From Oscillospiraceae bacterium (GTDB lineage: Bacteria; Bacillota; Clostridia; Oscillospirales; Acutalibacteraceae): a DNA stretch of 64,000 nucleotides. The number at the start of each line of letters is the position of its first letter. Within the stretch, counting starts at the first letter, position 1. The DNA lies in NCBI GenBank assembly GCA_015065545.1, contig SVQA01000002.1, positions 175,979 through 239,978 of the forward strand, written 5' to 3'. The translations under genes were made by a program, and so were the position numbers. A model generated the notes under the pieces. That model made no database searches, had not been told where the DNA came from, and was given only the letters and a program-made list of their open reading frames with translations. Below, one piece after another: positions 25,434 to 35,238 of the stretch.

Positions 25434-27263
25434 ATGAGAAGTTTAAGAAAATGCCTATCGGTAGCACTGGCAGTTATAATGATTGTGTGCTCTTTGAGTG
25501 TTATGACAGTTTCTGTTACTGCAGCCGAAATAACAGAAAATGGTGTTACATACACAATATACCCGGATAAAAAGACTGCAACGGTTGTTTCCTACACAAG
25601 CGCCGGTACCGTAGATGAAGTAGTGATTCCTTCGGAGATTGACGGCTGTAAGGTTACTACAATCGGTCAGTCTGCATTCAGAACCAATACAAATGTTGCA
25701 TCTATAACCTTGCCCGAAACAGTAAGGTTTATTGAGGGTTATGCTTTTGACGGTTGCTCTAATCTTGAGACTGTAAATATAGCAGGTGAATTGAAATCCA
25801 TCGGCAACGCGGTGTTCAGAGATTGCAGCAAGCTTACAGAAGTAAACATAGGCAAAAGCATTGAAGCCATTGGTAGCTCGGCTTTTAAAGGCAGCGGCAT
25901 AAAGTCTTTGATTATTCCCGATACCTGTACTTCGCTTGCAAGTTCAGCTTTTTCCGGTTGCGAAGCTCTGGAGGAGGTTATACTTCCCTCTAACACTACA
26001 GAAATCAAAAGCAATATGTTCAGCGGATGCTCCTCTCTTAAAGAATTTGTTGTTCCCGATGAGGTGGTGGCTATACGAGCAGATGCTTTCTATGAGTGCA
26101 CCTCCCTTGAAACTGTTAAAATGGGCAACAAGGTGGAAAGAATCGAAATCCGTGCATTCTATAACTGTACTTCCCTTAAAAATATCAATTTTTCCGATTC
26201 GCTTACTTTAATTAGTACAAGTGCATTTTGGGATTGCGATTCTCTGGAAGAAATAATCATTCCCAAAAATGTAAAATCTCTTGAGTTCCAGGCTTTCCGA
26301 GGATGTGATAAGCTTACCACTGTTAATCTTTTGAATGGAGTAAATAGAATTGGTGAAAGAGCTTTTATGAACTGCGGGTCTCTGCGTGAAATGATTATCC
26401 CGTCTTCAGTATCGGATATATCGCCTCTTGCTTTTTCTCTGTGTAAAGATTTTACCATTTATGGTGTAAAGGATTCAGTAGCTCATAAATATGCCAAAGA
26501 TAATAAGTATGACTTTATTGGCTTTGAAATAGATGAAAAGGGCGATGCAGAGATTACTGCTTTTGATTGTCCCGGCACAACAGAGGTGACAGTTCCTGCA
26601 AATCTTTGCGGAGCACCTGTGAAAACAATCGGAACCGATGCTTTCAGAGGAAACAAGGAGATTAAGAGTATTACTCTCACTTCCGATGTTTCGCAGATTT
26701 CCGATTATGCCTTTGATGGTTGCACAGCTCTTGAGAGTGTGCAGTTTAAAGCAGACAGTACTCATATTGGCAAGTATGCTTTTGCAAACTGCCCTGCAAT
26801 CACAAGTGTATGCCTTCCCGACGAAGTAGCAACCATTGACGAGTGTGCATTCGGTTTTGTATCCTCAGGTGATACCTATGTGCCTGCAGAGGATTTTGTA
26901 ATCTATGCAAGCATTTATTCAAAGGGCTATGATTATTGTAAGGATAACGGTGTTCAGTTCAGATTCGGTCTTCTTAAGGAAGTAGCAACCGGCGAAATTG
27001 TACTGGGTATGAATTACAATGAGAATTCTTACAAGGAAGGCGACGAGTATCGACTTGTAAACGTTCTTGGCGATGTAAATAATGACGGCTTCGTAAACGT
27101 TAAGGATGCTACCCAGATTCAGAAGGTTTGTGCTTCTCTGGCAAGCTTTGATAAAGCAACAGAACATCTGGCAGATACTACTCTTGACGGCAAATATAAT
27201 ATAAAAGATGCTACTCAGATTCAGAAATATGTAGCAAGCCTCATAGATAGCTTCTATAAATAA
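25434..27263 (+). CDS. Secreted BspA-type leucine-rich-repeat protein with dockerin
   Basis: 609 residues. Signal peptide (about 1-30, ending VTAAE), then about 15 LRR_5 repeats of the form I-G-x-x-A-F-x-x-C-x-x-L-x-x-V-x-I-P, in two blocks separated by a spacer near residue 340, then a C-terminal dockerin from about 545. The dockerin has two loops, GDVNNDGFVNVKDATQIQK and DTTLDGKYNIKDATQIQK. BspA-type repeats are common in surface proteins of gut bacteria that bind host or matrix proteins. The dockerin predicts docking onto a cohesin carrier. The KDATxIQK contact residues match those of the dockerin protein at 6754, so the cohesin-like protein at 5520 is a candidate partner. Confidence 0.9.
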   Translation: MRSLRKCLSVALAVIMIVCSLSVMTVSVTAAEITENGVTYTIYPDKKTATVVSYTSAGTVDEVVIPSEIDGCKVTTIGQSAFRTNTNVASITLPETVRFIEGYAFDGCSNLETVNIAGELKSIGNAVFRDCSKLTEVNIGKSIEAIGSSAFKGSGIKSLIIPDTCTSLASSAFSGCEALEEVILPSNTTEIKSNMFSGCSSLKEFVVPDEVVAIRADAFYECTSLETVKMGNKVERIEIRAFYNCTSLKNINFSDSLTLISTSAFWDCDSLEEIIIPKNVKSLEFQAFRGCDKLTTVNLLNGVNRIGERAFMNCGSLREMIIPSSVSDISPLAFSLCKDFTIYGVKDSVAHKYAKDNKYDFIGFEIDEKGDAEITAFDCPGTTEVTVPANLCGAPVKTIGTDAFRGNKEIKSITLTSDVSQISDYAFDGCTALESVQFKADSTHIGKYAFANCPAITSVCLPDEVATIDECAFGFVSSGDTYVPAEDFVIYASIYSKGYDYCKDNGVQFRFGLLKEVATGEIVLGMNYNENSYKEGDEYRLVNVLGDVNNDGFVNVKDATQIQKVCASLASFDKATEHLADTTLDGKYNIKDATQIQKYVASLIDSFYK

Positions 27264-27304
27264 GCATAAAAGCAGGGCAATATAGCCAAAACGCAGTAAA
27301 ACAC

Positions 27305-27333
27305 TTGTTTTTTTAAAACTAATGTGTTATACT
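27305..27333 (+). promoter_or_regulatory. Promoter of the rimP-nusA-infB operon
   Basis: TTGTTT (27305-27310), 17-base spacer, TATACT (27328-27333). Confidence 0.6.
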
Positions 27334-27362
27334 TACTACAGTTGAATAATGTATTAAGGTAA

Positions 27363-27386
27363 GGAGTGGGTCAAAGGACCCGCTCC
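27363..27386 (+). promoter_or_regulatory. Leader hairpin before rimP
   Basis: GGAGTGGGTC, loop AAAG, GACCCGCTCC: a 10-bp stem with one G-T pair, followed by a short T-rich stretch (CACTTTTATT). It lies in the 5' leader, about 20 bases downstream of the predicted transcription start, and could act as an attenuator of the nusA operon. Confidence 0.45.
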
Positions 27387-27409
27387 TCACTTTTATTGGA
27401 GGGATAATT

Positions 27410-27898
27410 TTGGCAAAGGACAATAAGTCAAAGGGCAGTACCGTGTGCGATGCAGTAAGGGCTATTGCTGAGCCTGTGGCACTCGAGTGCGGTGTAAGCA
27501 TCTGGGATGTCAGATATGTTAAAGAGGGGGCAGAGTGGTATCTGCGAATCTTTATCGACAAAGAAGAAGGGATCTCTATCGACGATTGCGAGGCGGTTTC
27601 CAGAGCACTCGATGAGCCTTTGGAGAAAAATGACCCTATAAAGGATGCCTACATTCTTGAGGTTAGCTCTCCGGGAATAGAGCGTGAGCTTGTAAGACCG
27701 GAGCATTTTGACCGCTTTATCGGTGCTGATGTTATGGTGCATCTTATTCGTCCTATGGAGGTTCTTGGCAGAGATTTCAAGGGTGTGCTTGACAGCCACG
27801 ACAAAGAAACAGTCACAATCACAGATCACTCCGGCGAAAATCAGGTTACAATAAACAAAAAAGACGCTGCATGGATTAAGCTGGACGATTTTGATTAA
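27410..27898 (+). CDS. rimP: Ribosome maturation factor RimP
   Basis: 162 residues; acts in 30S subunit maturation. Motifs: AEWYLRIFIDKEEGISIDDCE, then ILEVSSPGIERELVRPEHF. The TTG start follows GGAGGG by 6 bases. It opens the conserved rimP-nusA-ylxR-ylxQ-infB-rbfA cluster. Confidence 0.93.
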   Translation: MAKDNKSKGSTVCDAVRAIAEPVALECGVSIWDVRYVKEGAEWYLRIFIDKEEGISIDDCEAVSRALDEPLEKNDPIKDAYILEVSSPGIERELVRPEHFDRFIGADVMVHLIRPMEVLGRDFKGVLDSHDKETVTITDHSGENQVTINKKDAAWIKLDDFD

Positions 27899-27960
27899 AA
27901 ATCATAAACCAAGTCAATTATTAAATTTATATACAGTAAGGAAAGGAATGGTTAATAAAA

Positions 27961-29022
27961 ATGGTTAACAAGGAATTATTTGAGGCACTTGCTCTTCTGG
28001 AAAAGGAAAAGGGTATTCCCGTAGAGTATATGATCGATCAGATTAAGAGAGCGATTATCGTTGCCTGTAAGAATCTTTATGCAAACGAGAATGTAGAAAT
28101 CGTAATGGATGCAGAAAAGAACACATTTACAGTTAAGCTTATCAAAATGGTTGTTGCAGAGGTCGAAAACGAAGCAACAGAGATTTCTCTTGAGGATGCA
28201 AAGCTTATCAGCAAGCGTGCTACAGTTGGTAAGGAAATCGGCATCTCGCTTGATCCCAGAAAGTTCGGCAGAATCGCAGTAAGTGCTTCCAAGAACGTTA
28301 TCCATGGCGGTATCCGTGACGGCGAAAAGGGTCAGGCACTCAGAGAGTTCCAGTCCAAATATAAAGAAATCCTCACAGCAACTGTTGAGAGAATCGATCC
28401 CAAGACAGGTAACGCAACCCTTAAGTTTGGCAAAGCTGAGGCTGTTCTTCCCAAAACCGAGCAGATTGGCGACGAAGAGCTTAAAGAGGGCGACAAGGTT
28501 AAGGTATATGTTGTTGATGTTAAGGTTGGCGACAGAGGTCCCAAGGCTATTATATCCCGGACTCATCCCGATTTTGTAAGAAAGATGTTCGAGACAGAGG
28601 TTCCCGAAATCTTCGATGGTATTGTAGAAATCAAGTCAATTTCCCGTGAGGCAGGCTCCAGAACAAAGATGGCAGTTATCTCTAACGACCCAGAAATCGA
28701 TGCAGTAGGTTCCTGTATCGGTACAAGAGGTGCCCGAGTTAACACAATCGTTGAAGAGCTCTGCGGCGAGAAAATCGACATTATCGTATATGATGAAGAG
28801 CCCGAGAAGTATATTGCTGCTTCTCTTGCTCCTGCAACTGTAGTTAAGGTTGAGCTTGCAGAGGATGGCTCAAAGAGCTGTAAGGTAACAGTTCCCGATG
28901 GCCAGCTTTCACTTGCTATCGGTAACAAGGGTCAGAACGCAAGACTTGCCGCTAAGCTCACCGGCTGGAAGATTGACATCCGTCCCGAGAGCGGCTTCTT
29001 CGGCGAAGACACCGAGGACTGA
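27961..29022 (+). CDS. nusA: Transcription termination/antitermination factor NusA
   Basis: 353 residues, the usual short Firmicutes form without C-terminal acidic repeats. An N-terminal RNA polymerase-binding domain (1-125) is followed by S1 (about 135-200, TATVERIDPKTGNATLKFG) and two KH domains (about 200-345, SCIGTRGARVNTIVEELCGEKIDI, then LAIGNKGQNARLAAKLTGW with the long match split over two lines of sequence). It modulates pausing and termination. The start ATG has an AAAGGA 14 bases upstream; a nearer ATG at 27948 is out of frame and stops quickly. Confidence 0.95.
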   Translation: MVNKELFEALALLEKEKGIPVEYMIDQIKRAIIVACKNLYANENVEIVMDAEKNTFTVKLIKMVVAEVENEATEISLEDAKLISKRATVGKEIGISLDPRKFGRIAVSASKNVIHGGIRDGEKGQALREFQSKYKEILTATVERIDPKTGNATLKFGKAEAVLPKTEQIGDEELKEGDKVKVYVVDVKVGDRGPKAIISRTHPDFVRKMFETEVPEIFDGIVEIKSISREAGSRTKMAVISNDPEIDAVGSCIGTRGARVNTIVEELCGEKIDIIVYDEEPEKYIAASLAPATVVKVELAEDGSKSCKVTVPDGQLSLAIGNKGQNARLAAKLTGWKIDIRPESGFFGEDTED

Positions 29023-29070
29023 TAATCCTATTATTTTAAGTCTTTAAGATACACAAAGGAGGGACAATTT

Positions 29071-29373
29071 ATGAAGCAGAGAAAAGTACCTATGAGAAAA
29101 TGCACAGGATGCAAAGAGATGAAGCCTAAGATGGAGCTTATCCGTGTGGTTAAAGCCCCCGATGTTGTAAACGAGCAGGGCGAAATTGTGGAGCAGGGTA
29201 AGGTAAGTCTGGACCTTACATCCAAAAAATCCGGCAGAGGTGCTTATGTGTGCAGAAGTATAGATTGCTTCAATGCGGCAAGAAAGACAAGAGGCTTTGA
29301 AAGAGCACTCAGTTGCCAGATCCCTTCTGAGGTTTACGATTCTATGGAGGAGGAGCTCAGGCAAAATGAATGA
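29071..29373 (+). CDS. rnpM: YlxR family protein (RNase P modulator RnpM)
   Basis: 100 residues of the DUF448/YlxR family: RKCTGCKEMKPKMELIRVVK and SGRGAYVCRSIDCFNAARK are the two signature blocks. Members bind RNA, and the B. subtilis protein has been reported to modulate RNase P. AAAGGAGGG RBS. Overlaps the next gene by 8 bases. Confidence 0.9.
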   Translation: MKQRKVPMRKCTGCKEMKPKMELIRVVKAPDVVNEQGEIVEQGKVSLDLTSKKSGRGAYVCRSIDCFNAARKTRGFERALSCQIPSEVYDSMEEELRQNE

Positions 29374-29695
29374 CAGACTCTTATCCTTTATGGGAATTTG
29401 CCGTCGGGCAGGAAAACTTGTCATCGGTAATGACCCTGTAAAGGAATCCATAGAGACCGACAAGGCATTGCTTGTAATTATAGCTTCTGATATTTCACAG
29501 AATACGCTTAAAAAAATAAAGCCTGTTATCGAGCAAAGCGGGGTACCCTGTTTTGAGGTGAGTCGCACAAAGGATGAAATAAGCCTGAGTCTTGGTAAAG
29601 CTTGTGCAATACTTGCGGTTACAGACAAAGGCTTTGCAGATAAGTTTTCAGAGCTTATAGAGGCAGAGCAGAAAAAGGAGGAAACTACTATATGA
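29366..29695 (+). CDS. ylxQ: L7Ae/L30e-like ribosomal protein (YlxQ)
   Basis: 109 residues of the L7Ae fold: [20 protein letters not shown] near the start, [15 protein letters not shown], and [14 protein letters not shown]. YlxQ-type proteins bind kink-turn RNAs and are encoded between ylxR and infB in Firmicutes, as here. The ATG at 29366 overlaps the ylxR stop; longer in-frame starts would run deep into ylxR. Confidence 0.88.
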   Translation: MNDRLLSFMGICRRAGKLVIGNDPVKESIETDKALLVIIASDISQNTLKKIKPVIEQSGVPCFEVSRTKDEISLSLGKACAILAVTDKGFADKFSELIEAEQKKEETTI

Positions 29696-32088
29696 TTAAA
29701 TATAAAGTACATGAGGTAGCCAAGGATCTTGGTGTTCAGAGCAAGGCAGTTTCGGATGTTGTTGAGAAATACTGCGGCAGTGTTAAGAAGTCTATGACAG
29801 CACTCGAAGAAGAGGAGCTCAATGTTGTATTTGACTATTTTACACAGCAGAATGCTATGGAGAATTTAAATTCTTACTTCGCTGTGAGAGATACCGCTAT
29901 TGAGCAGAAGGCAGAAAAAGCAGAGTCAGCCGTGGCTCCCAAGGCTGAGACTTCCAAAACAGAAGAGAAGAAAGCAGAACCTGCAAAGGCATCCGCAAAG
30001 CCTGCTGATAACAATGCACAGGCACAGAAGAAGCCTGCACAGAATGCAACAGCACCTAAGGCAAAAGAAGAGCCTGTAGAGGTTTCAACAGGTGCAATCA
30101 AGTCAAAGCGTGGCGAAGGCAAGGTTGTAGATACCAGAGCAGGCTACGTTGACGTTGAGCGTTATAATGAGAAATACGACCGTATGGCTTACGACAAGGG
30201 TCGTTCCGATAACAATATGTCTACCCAGAAGCAGAAGCTTCGTCAGCGTTCACAGCAGAAGGGCAAGCATCGCTCAGGTAAGCGTGAGACAGAGCAGCAG
30301 AGAATTGACCGTATTGCTCAGGAGAGAAAGGCAAAGCCCCTTACAGTTAAGATTCCTGATGAAATTACAATTCAGGAGCTGGCACTTCGCCTTAAGGCTA
30401 CAGCTAAAGAAGTTATCACCAAAGCTTTCCTTATGGGTATGATGGTAACTATCAATGATACAGTTGATTTTGATACAGCATCTCTTATTGCTATGGAATT
30501 CCACGCAAAAGTAGAGAAGGAGATCGTTGTTACAATCGAAGAGCGTATTATTGATGACAGTGAGGATAACGACGAGAACCTTAAAGACCGTGCACCCATC
30601 GTTGTTGTTATGGGTCACGTTGACCACGGTAAAACATCACTTCTTGACTATATCCGTCACGCAAATGTTACTGCTTCCGAGGCAGGCGGCATTACACAGC
30701 ACATCGGTGCTTACAGAGTAGATGTTGCAGGCCGTGAGATTACCTTCCTTGATACTCCCGGTCACGAAGCATTCACAACTATGCGTGCAAGAGGTGCACA
30801 GGTAACAGATATTGCAATCCTTGTTGTTGCAGCAGACGATGGTATTATGCCCCAGACCATTGAGGCTATCAATCACGCAAAGGCAGCAGGCGTTTCTGTT
30901 ATCGTTGCTATAAATAAGATGGATAAGATTGCAGCTAACCCCGAGAGAGTTATGCAGCAGCTTACAGAGCACGAGATTATCCCTGAAGAGTGGGGCGGTG
31001 ACACACCTTGTATTCCTATTTCTGCAAAGACAGGTATGGGCATCGACGATCTTCTCGAGATGGTAACTCTCGTTGCTGATATGAAAGAACTCAAGGCTAA
31101 CCCCGATCGTGCCGCAAAGGGTACAGTTGTTGAGGCTCGTCTTGACAAGGGCAGAGGTCCTATCGCAACAATCCTCGTTCAGAACGGTACACTCCGCCTT
31201 GGCGATATTGTTGTTGCGGGCACAGCTGTCGGCCGTGTTCGTGCTATGACAAACGAGCGTGGCGAAAAGGTTACAGAGGCAGGTCCTTCCGTACCTGTTG
31301 AGATTACAGGTCTTGCAGAAGTTCCCGAAGGCGGCGATGTGTTCAATGCTGTTTCTGACGAGCGTCTGGCAAGAGAGCTTGTTGAGCAGAGAAAAGAGAA
31401 GAAGAAGGAAGAACTCTTCAACTCCAGAACAAAGGTTAACCTTGATAATCTCTTCGACCAGATGAAGCTGGGCGAAATCAAAGAACTCAAGATTATTGTT
31501 AAGGCAGACGTACAGGGCTCTGTTGAGGCTGTAAGACAGTCCCTTGAAAAGCTTTCCAATGAGGAAGTAAGAGTTGCAGTTATCCACTGCGGTGTTGGTG
31601 CTGTTAACGAGTCCGACGTAATGCTTGCAAATGCTTCCAATGCTATTATCGTAGGCTTTAACGTTCGTCCTGATTCTGTTGCTGCTACAAACGCAGAGCG
31701 TGACGGTGTAGATATGAGAATGTACACAATCATCTATGATTGCATCGAGGAAATCGAAGCCGCTATGAAGGGTATGCTTGCTCCCAAGAAGAGAGAAGTA
31801 CAGCTGGGCTGGGCAGAGTGCCGTAACGTTATCAAAATCAAGAGTGTTGGCACAATAGCAGGTTCTTACGTTAAGAGCGGTAAGATTACCCGTAATGCAC
31901 TTGTTCGAGTTGTTCGTGACGGTATCATTATTGCCGAGGATTCTGTTGCCTCCCTGCAGAGATTTAAAGACTCCGTTAAGGAAGTTGCAGAGGGTTACGA
32001 GTGCGGTATCGGTCTTGAGAGATTTTCAGACCTTAAGGAAGGCGATGTTTTCGAGGCATACATCATCGAAGAGTATCGCGAAGACTGA
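29692..32088 (+). CDS. infB: Translation initiation factor IF-2
   Basis: 798 residues. A short helical N-domain ([16 protein letters not shown]) is followed by a Lys/Ala/Pro/Glu-rich linker (about 80-150), a basic segment, IF2_N (about 225-275) and the GTPase domain. The GTPase domain has G1 [10 protein letters not shown]3 DTPGH, G4 NKMD and G5 SAK (about 300-470), with domains II, III and IV after. It places initiator tRNA on the 30S subunit. It overlaps ylxQ by 4 bases and has AAAAAGGAGG before it. Confidence 0.97.
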   Translation: MIKYKVHEVAKDLGVQSKAVSDVVEKYCGSVKKSMTALEEEELNVVFDYFTQQNAMENLNSYFAVRDTAIEQKAEKAESAVAPKAETSKTEEKKAEPAKASAKPADNNAQAQKKPAQNATAPKAKEEPVEVSTGAIKSKRGEGKVVDTRAGYVDVERYNEKYDRMAYDKGRSDNNMSTQKQKLRQRSQQKGKHRSGKRETEQQRIDRIAQERKAKPLTVKIPDEITIQELALRLKATAKEVITKAFLMGMMVTINDTVDFDTASLIAMEFHAKVEKEIVVTIEERIIDDSEDNDENLKDRAPIVVVMGHVDHGKTSLLDYIRHANVTASEAGGITQHIGAYRVDVAGREITFLDTPGHEAFTTMRARGAQVTDIAILVVAADDGIMPQTIEAINHAKAAGVSVIVAINKMDKIAANPERVMQQLTEHEIIPEEWGGDTPCIPISAKTGMGIDDLLEMVTLVADMKELKANPDRAAKGTVVEARLDKGRGPIATILVQNGTLRLGDIVVAGTAVGRVRAMTNERGEKVTEAGPSVPVEITGLAEVPEGGDVFNAVSDERLARELVEQRKEKKKEELFNSRTKVNLDNLFDQMKLGEIKELKIIVKADVQGSVEAVRQSLEKLSNEEVRVAVIHCGVGAVNESDVMLANASNAIIVGFNVRPDSVAATNAERDGVDMRMYTIIYDCIEEIEAAMKGMLAPKKREVQLGWAECRNVIKIKSVGTIAGSYVKSGKITRNALVRVVRDGIIIAEDSVASLQRFKDSVKEVAEGYECGIGLERFSDLKEGDVFEAYIIEEYRED

Positions 32089-32131
32089 TAAACCTCAAAT
32101 CTTTGCAAATAATAAATTAAATTCCCGTTTT

Positions 32132-32164
32132 TTACACCCACTGTCACAAGGATAGTGGGTGTAA
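32132..32164 (+). other. Hairpin between infB and rbfA
   Basis: TTACACCCACT pairs perfectly with AGTGGGTGTAA around an 11-base loop. No T-run follows on the plus strand, so it is more likely an mRNA processing or stability element than a terminator. Confidence 0.5.
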
Positions 32165-32186
32165 GTTAAAAAGGAGGAAATATAAA

Positions 32187-32561
32187 TTGGCTAATCATAA
32201 ATTATCAAGAACTACAGAAGATATAAAGAGAGAGCTTACAGCAATTTTTCGTGAGCTTAAAGACCCCAGAGTTCAGGGTGCGTTTATCTCTATCATTCGT
32301 GTAGAGGTTACAAACGATTTAAGCTACTGTACTGTGTATATCAGTGCGATTGAGGGTATGGAGAGAGCCAACGAGGCAGTTAAGGGACTTAAATCTGCCG
32401 CAGGCTTTATCCGTTCGGAATTAGCAAGAAGACTCAGTATCCGCCATGTGCCTTCGCTTATCTTCAAGGCTACCGATTCTATCGAATATAGTGCAAATAT
32501 CTCTAAAATTCTCCACGATTTAGATGCTAAAAAGCCCTCTAACGATTCAGAGGAGGCATAA
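32187..32561 (+). CDS. rbfA: Ribosome-binding factor A
   Basis: 124 residues; binds free 30S subunits during 16S maturation. Family pattern: FRELKDPRV, then VTNDLSYCTVYIS and RRLSIRHVPSLIFKATDSIEYS. TTG start, with AAAAAGGAGG 8 bases before. Confidence 0.94.
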   Translation: MANHKLSRTTEDIKRELTAIFRELKDPRVQGAFISIIRVEVTNDLSYCTVYISAIEGMERANEAVKGLKSAAGFIRSELARRLSIRHVPSLIFKATDSIEYSANISKILHDLDAKKPSNDSEEA

Positions 32562-32565
32562 GCTG

Positions 32566-33507
32566 ATGGTAAATTTATTATCAGTAGCACAGATTCTCAA
32601 AGAAAAAGATAATATCGAAATCCTCACACACCACTATCCCGACGGCGATACTCTGGGCAGTGCTTATGCTCTGTGCCTTATGCTGCAGACTATGGGCAAA
32701 AATGCAAGGGTAATCACAAGCGGCACTCCAGCACAGAAGTATGATTTCCTTAAAAATGGTGTTATTGAGCAGGAGTTTGAGCGTGAGTTTGTAGTGAGCG
32801 TTGATGTGGCGGCACCTTCTCTTCTGGGCGAAAATCAGGCGGAGTACGAGGGTATTATCGACCTGTGCATTGACCACCACAGAATAAACAGCATAGTGGC
32901 AAAGGAAAAGTTTGTGGATGCAGACTCTGCCTCCGCCAGCGAGATAATATTCAGACTCTCAAAGGCGATGGAGATTGCGTTAACCGCAGATATGGCGGCT
33001 TGTATATACACCGGTGTGTCTACCGATACAGGTTGCTTCCGCTATTCAAACACAACCCCCGAAACCTTAAGAATTGCCGCAGAACTTATGGAGATTACTC
33101 CCGATTGGCATAGAATAAACACCGTAATGTTTGAGATGAAATCAAAGGAAAAGCTCAGACTTGAGAGAATGGTGTACAGAACCTTGGAATACTTTTGTGA
33201 CGGCAAGGGAGCTCTTATCTACACAACTCTCGAAATGCAGGAGGAAGCGGGTGTACCCGACGGTGAGTTGGAGGGACTTGCCTCCATTCCCCGACAGATT
33301 GAAGGTGTGCTCCTCGGCATTACGATGAAAGAAAAGGAAAAGGGCATATATAAGGTATCTGTGCGTACTAACGAGAATGTTAATGCTGCAGAGTTCTGTG
33401 CTCTCTTTGGCGGTGGCGGACATAATGCCGCCGCAGGTTGTACGGTTGAAGGCACTTTGGAAGAAGCAAAGGAAAAGCTTATTAAAGCGGCGCAGGAAGT
33501 ATTATGA
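32566..33507 (+). CDS. nrnA: DHH/DHHA1 phosphoesterase (NrnA-type nanoRNase / pAp phosphatase)
   Basis: 313 residues. DHH domain with THHYPDGDTLGSA, SVDVAAPS and the DHH motif in LCIDHHRIN; C-terminal DHHA1 domain with FGGGGHNAAAGCTVEG. Family members degrade 2-5-mer RNAs from the 5' end and dephosphorylate 3'-phosphoadenosine 5'-phosphate. The position between rbfA and truB is typical. ATG 32566 follows GAGGAGG; the longer frame into rbfA is not needed. Confidence 0.92.
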   Translation: MVNLLSVAQILKEKDNIEILTHHYPDGDTLGSAYALCLMLQTMGKNARVITSGTPAQKYDFLKNGVIEQEFEREFVVSVDVAAPSLLGENQAEYEGIIDLCIDHHRINSIVAKEKFVDADSASASEIIFRLSKAMEIALTADMAACIYTGVSTDTGCFRYSNTTPETLRIAAELMEITPDWHRINTVMFEMKSKEKLRLERMVYRTLEYFCDGKGALIYTTLEMQEEAGVPDGELEGLASIPRQIEGVLLGITMKEKEKGIYKVSVRTNENVNAAEFCALFGGGGHNAAAGCTVEGTLEEAKEKLIKAAQEVL

Positions 33508-34424
33508 ACGGTGTAATTGTTGTAAATAAGCCGGAGGATTTTACCTCTTTCGATGTGGTTGCAGTAATGAGAAAAATCTGCAATGAGCGGAAAATCGGCC
33601 ATTGCGGAACCCTTGACCCCAATGCCACGGGCGTGCTTCCTGTGCTTTTGGGCAGAGCGGCAAAGGCACAAGATATTCTGCCAAACCACGATAAAACCTA
33701 CATTGCCGAATTTGTGCTTGGCAAGGTTACTGACACCCTTGATGTTTGGGGAGAGGTGCAGAGAGAAGAAAAAACCTCAATCAAAAAAGAAAAGCTTTTG
33801 TCTGTTCTTCCCGATTTTACAGGAGAAATTGAGCAGATTCCTCCTATGTTTTCTGCAGTGCAGATAAATGGTCAACGTCTTTACGATTTGGCACGAAAAG
33901 GCATAGAGGTAGAGCGAAAGCCGAGAAAAATCACCGTGTATTCCCTTGAGCTTTTAGATTTTGATGAAGAAACCCAAAGGGGAAAACTCAAAGTTGCCTG
34001 CTCAAAGGGTACATATATCCGTACTCTTATTGATGATATTGCAAAGCGGTTCTGTATGGGCGGTTGTATGACCTCACTTGTGAGGAGTGAAGCCTGCGGT
34101 TTTTCTATTGATAAGGCATATACTCTCGACGAGCTCAGAGCATTGTCTGAAAAGTGCGAGATAGAAAAAGCCCTCCTTTCCATAGAGAGCCTTTTTGTAA
34201 GATACGAGGAGATTTTTTTGTCTGATGCTCAGTCAAAACGCTTTGCAAACGGCGGAGCACTTGACGTTAACCGCATACGCAAAAAGCCAGAAACCCTGGC
34301 AGACGGCGGCATATACCGCATAAAATCCCAGAATAACACCTTTATGGGACTCGGTATCTACAAAGCCGAAACGAGCGAGATAAAAGTCTATAAACAATTT
34401 GCAGACTACTCAGAGTTTAATTAA
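33504..34424 (+). CDS. truB: tRNA pseudouridine-55 synthase
   Basis: 306 residues; makes pseudouridine 55 in the T-loop of tRNAs. Signature KIGHCGTLDPNATGVLPVLLGRA contains the catalytic Asp (second D-bearing loop, GTLDP). PPMFSAVQINGQRLYDLARKG is also typical. A C-terminal PUA-like extension is present. The start overlaps the nrnA stop (ATGA). Confidence 0.95.
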   Translation: MNGVIVVNKPEDFTSFDVVAVMRKICNERKIGHCGTLDPNATGVLPVLLGRAAKAQDILPNHDKTYIAEFVLGKVTDTLDVWGEVQREEKTSIKKEKLLSVLPDFTGEIEQIPPMFSAVQINGQRLYDLARKGIEVERKPRKITVYSLELLDFDEETQRGKLKVACSKGTYIRTLIDDIAKRFCMGGCMTSLVRSEACGFSIDKAYTLDELRALSEKCEIEKALLSIESLFVRYEEIFLSDAQSKRFANGGALDVNRIRKKPETLADGGIYRIKSQNNTFMGLGIYKAETSEIKVYKQFADYSEFN

Positions 34425-34442
34425 GATTACTCAATATAAAAA

Positions 34443-34480
34443 GTAAAACCCGTCTGAAAAAATCAGTCGGGTTTTACTTT
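34443..34480. terminator. Bidirectional terminator
   Basis: GTAAAACCCG-CTGA pairs with TCAG-CGGGTTTTAC around a short A-loop, with T-rich sequence on the plus side. It lies between the converging truB and DUF6062-like genes. Confidence 0.8.
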
Positions 34481-34493
34481 TGTAAATTTACAT

Positions 34494-35204
34494 TTATTCT
34501 TCTGTTTTTTCCTCTTCAGCGGGAGGGGTGATTTTTGATAAAAACTGTAAATCCCTCTCGATTGCGTCTTTACTGTTTCCCCAGTCTGCATCACGGTTGC
34601 GGTAGTCGAACATATTGCAAAAATGCGTGGTGTCGGCAATAAGAGTTTCAAGGTGTTTTTTTACAAGGTTTGCGGTAGCTTCGTGGAAGTCGGCAAGTAC
34701 CTTGCCCGATACTCCTTTAATACTTGCTTCGCTTACCATTCTGTAATGGTCAAGGCAGATGAACTCCTGCTCGCTGTAAAGCTTTCGGAATTCGGGATTT
34801 ATCTCCCACTCCTTGAATACAGTACGCAGAAAATGCTCTGTATCGTGTTTTATTCTGTCGCATACATAGCAGGTGTGTAGCATATCATCAAGGCTTTGCA
34901 GAGCCTTTTTGTCGGGCTTGCAGCGGGTTTTACCCGAGAAATAGTCATCGTATATTTTTTGCAGGTGAGTCTGCAGAATGAGTGCATTGGGAAGTCGCTT
35001 GCCAATTTCGGAAATTTTGCGGAAGTGTCTTTCGCAAAAGCCTTTTTCGTTGGTCTGTACTCTTGTTTCGGGGTCCATCATAGCGGCACCTGTAATGAAT
35101 TCAGAGTACTGCTCCTCCAGCATATCGTACATTCGGCAGAAGGGACAGCCTTTTTTCTCTGCCCAGAGGTCGTTTATAGGTATGGTACAAATTGTTTCTT
35201 TCAT
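34494..35204 (-). CDS. Cysteine-pair protein, DUF6062-like
   Basis: 236 residues with a regular set of Cys/His motifs: GCPFCRMYDMLEEQY, FCERHF, TCYVCDRI and CLDHY. These suggest metal binding or a redox role, and resemble the DUF6062 proteins of Clostridia. No signal peptide or membrane span, and the C-terminus is acidic (PAEEEKTEE). The ATG at 35204 is chosen because ACAGGTGAG precedes it; a GTG three codons upstream overlaps that RBS. Divergent from the DNA glycosylase gene, with a 12-bp inverted repeat in the shared control region. Function unknown. Confidence 0.7.
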   Translation of the reverse strand: MKETICTIPINDLWAEKKGCPFCRMYDMLEEQYSEFITGAAMMDPETRVQTNEKGFCERHFRKISEIGKRLPNALILQTHLQKIYDDYFSGKTRCKPDKKALQSLDDMLHTCYVCDRIKHDTEHFLRTVFKEWEINPEFRKLYSEQEFICLDHYRMVSEASIKGVSGKVLADFHEATANLVKKHLETLIADTTHFCNMFDYRNRDADWGNSKDAIERDLQFLSKITPPAEEEKTEE

Positions 35205-35238
35205 ACGGCTCACCTGTTTCCAAGATTTTTCTATTTAT

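Noticed and set aside
30637..31587. A 316-codon frame antisense to infB
   Set aside because: Shadow of a highly expressed gene, with no RBS and a Cys/Leu/Asn-rich composition.
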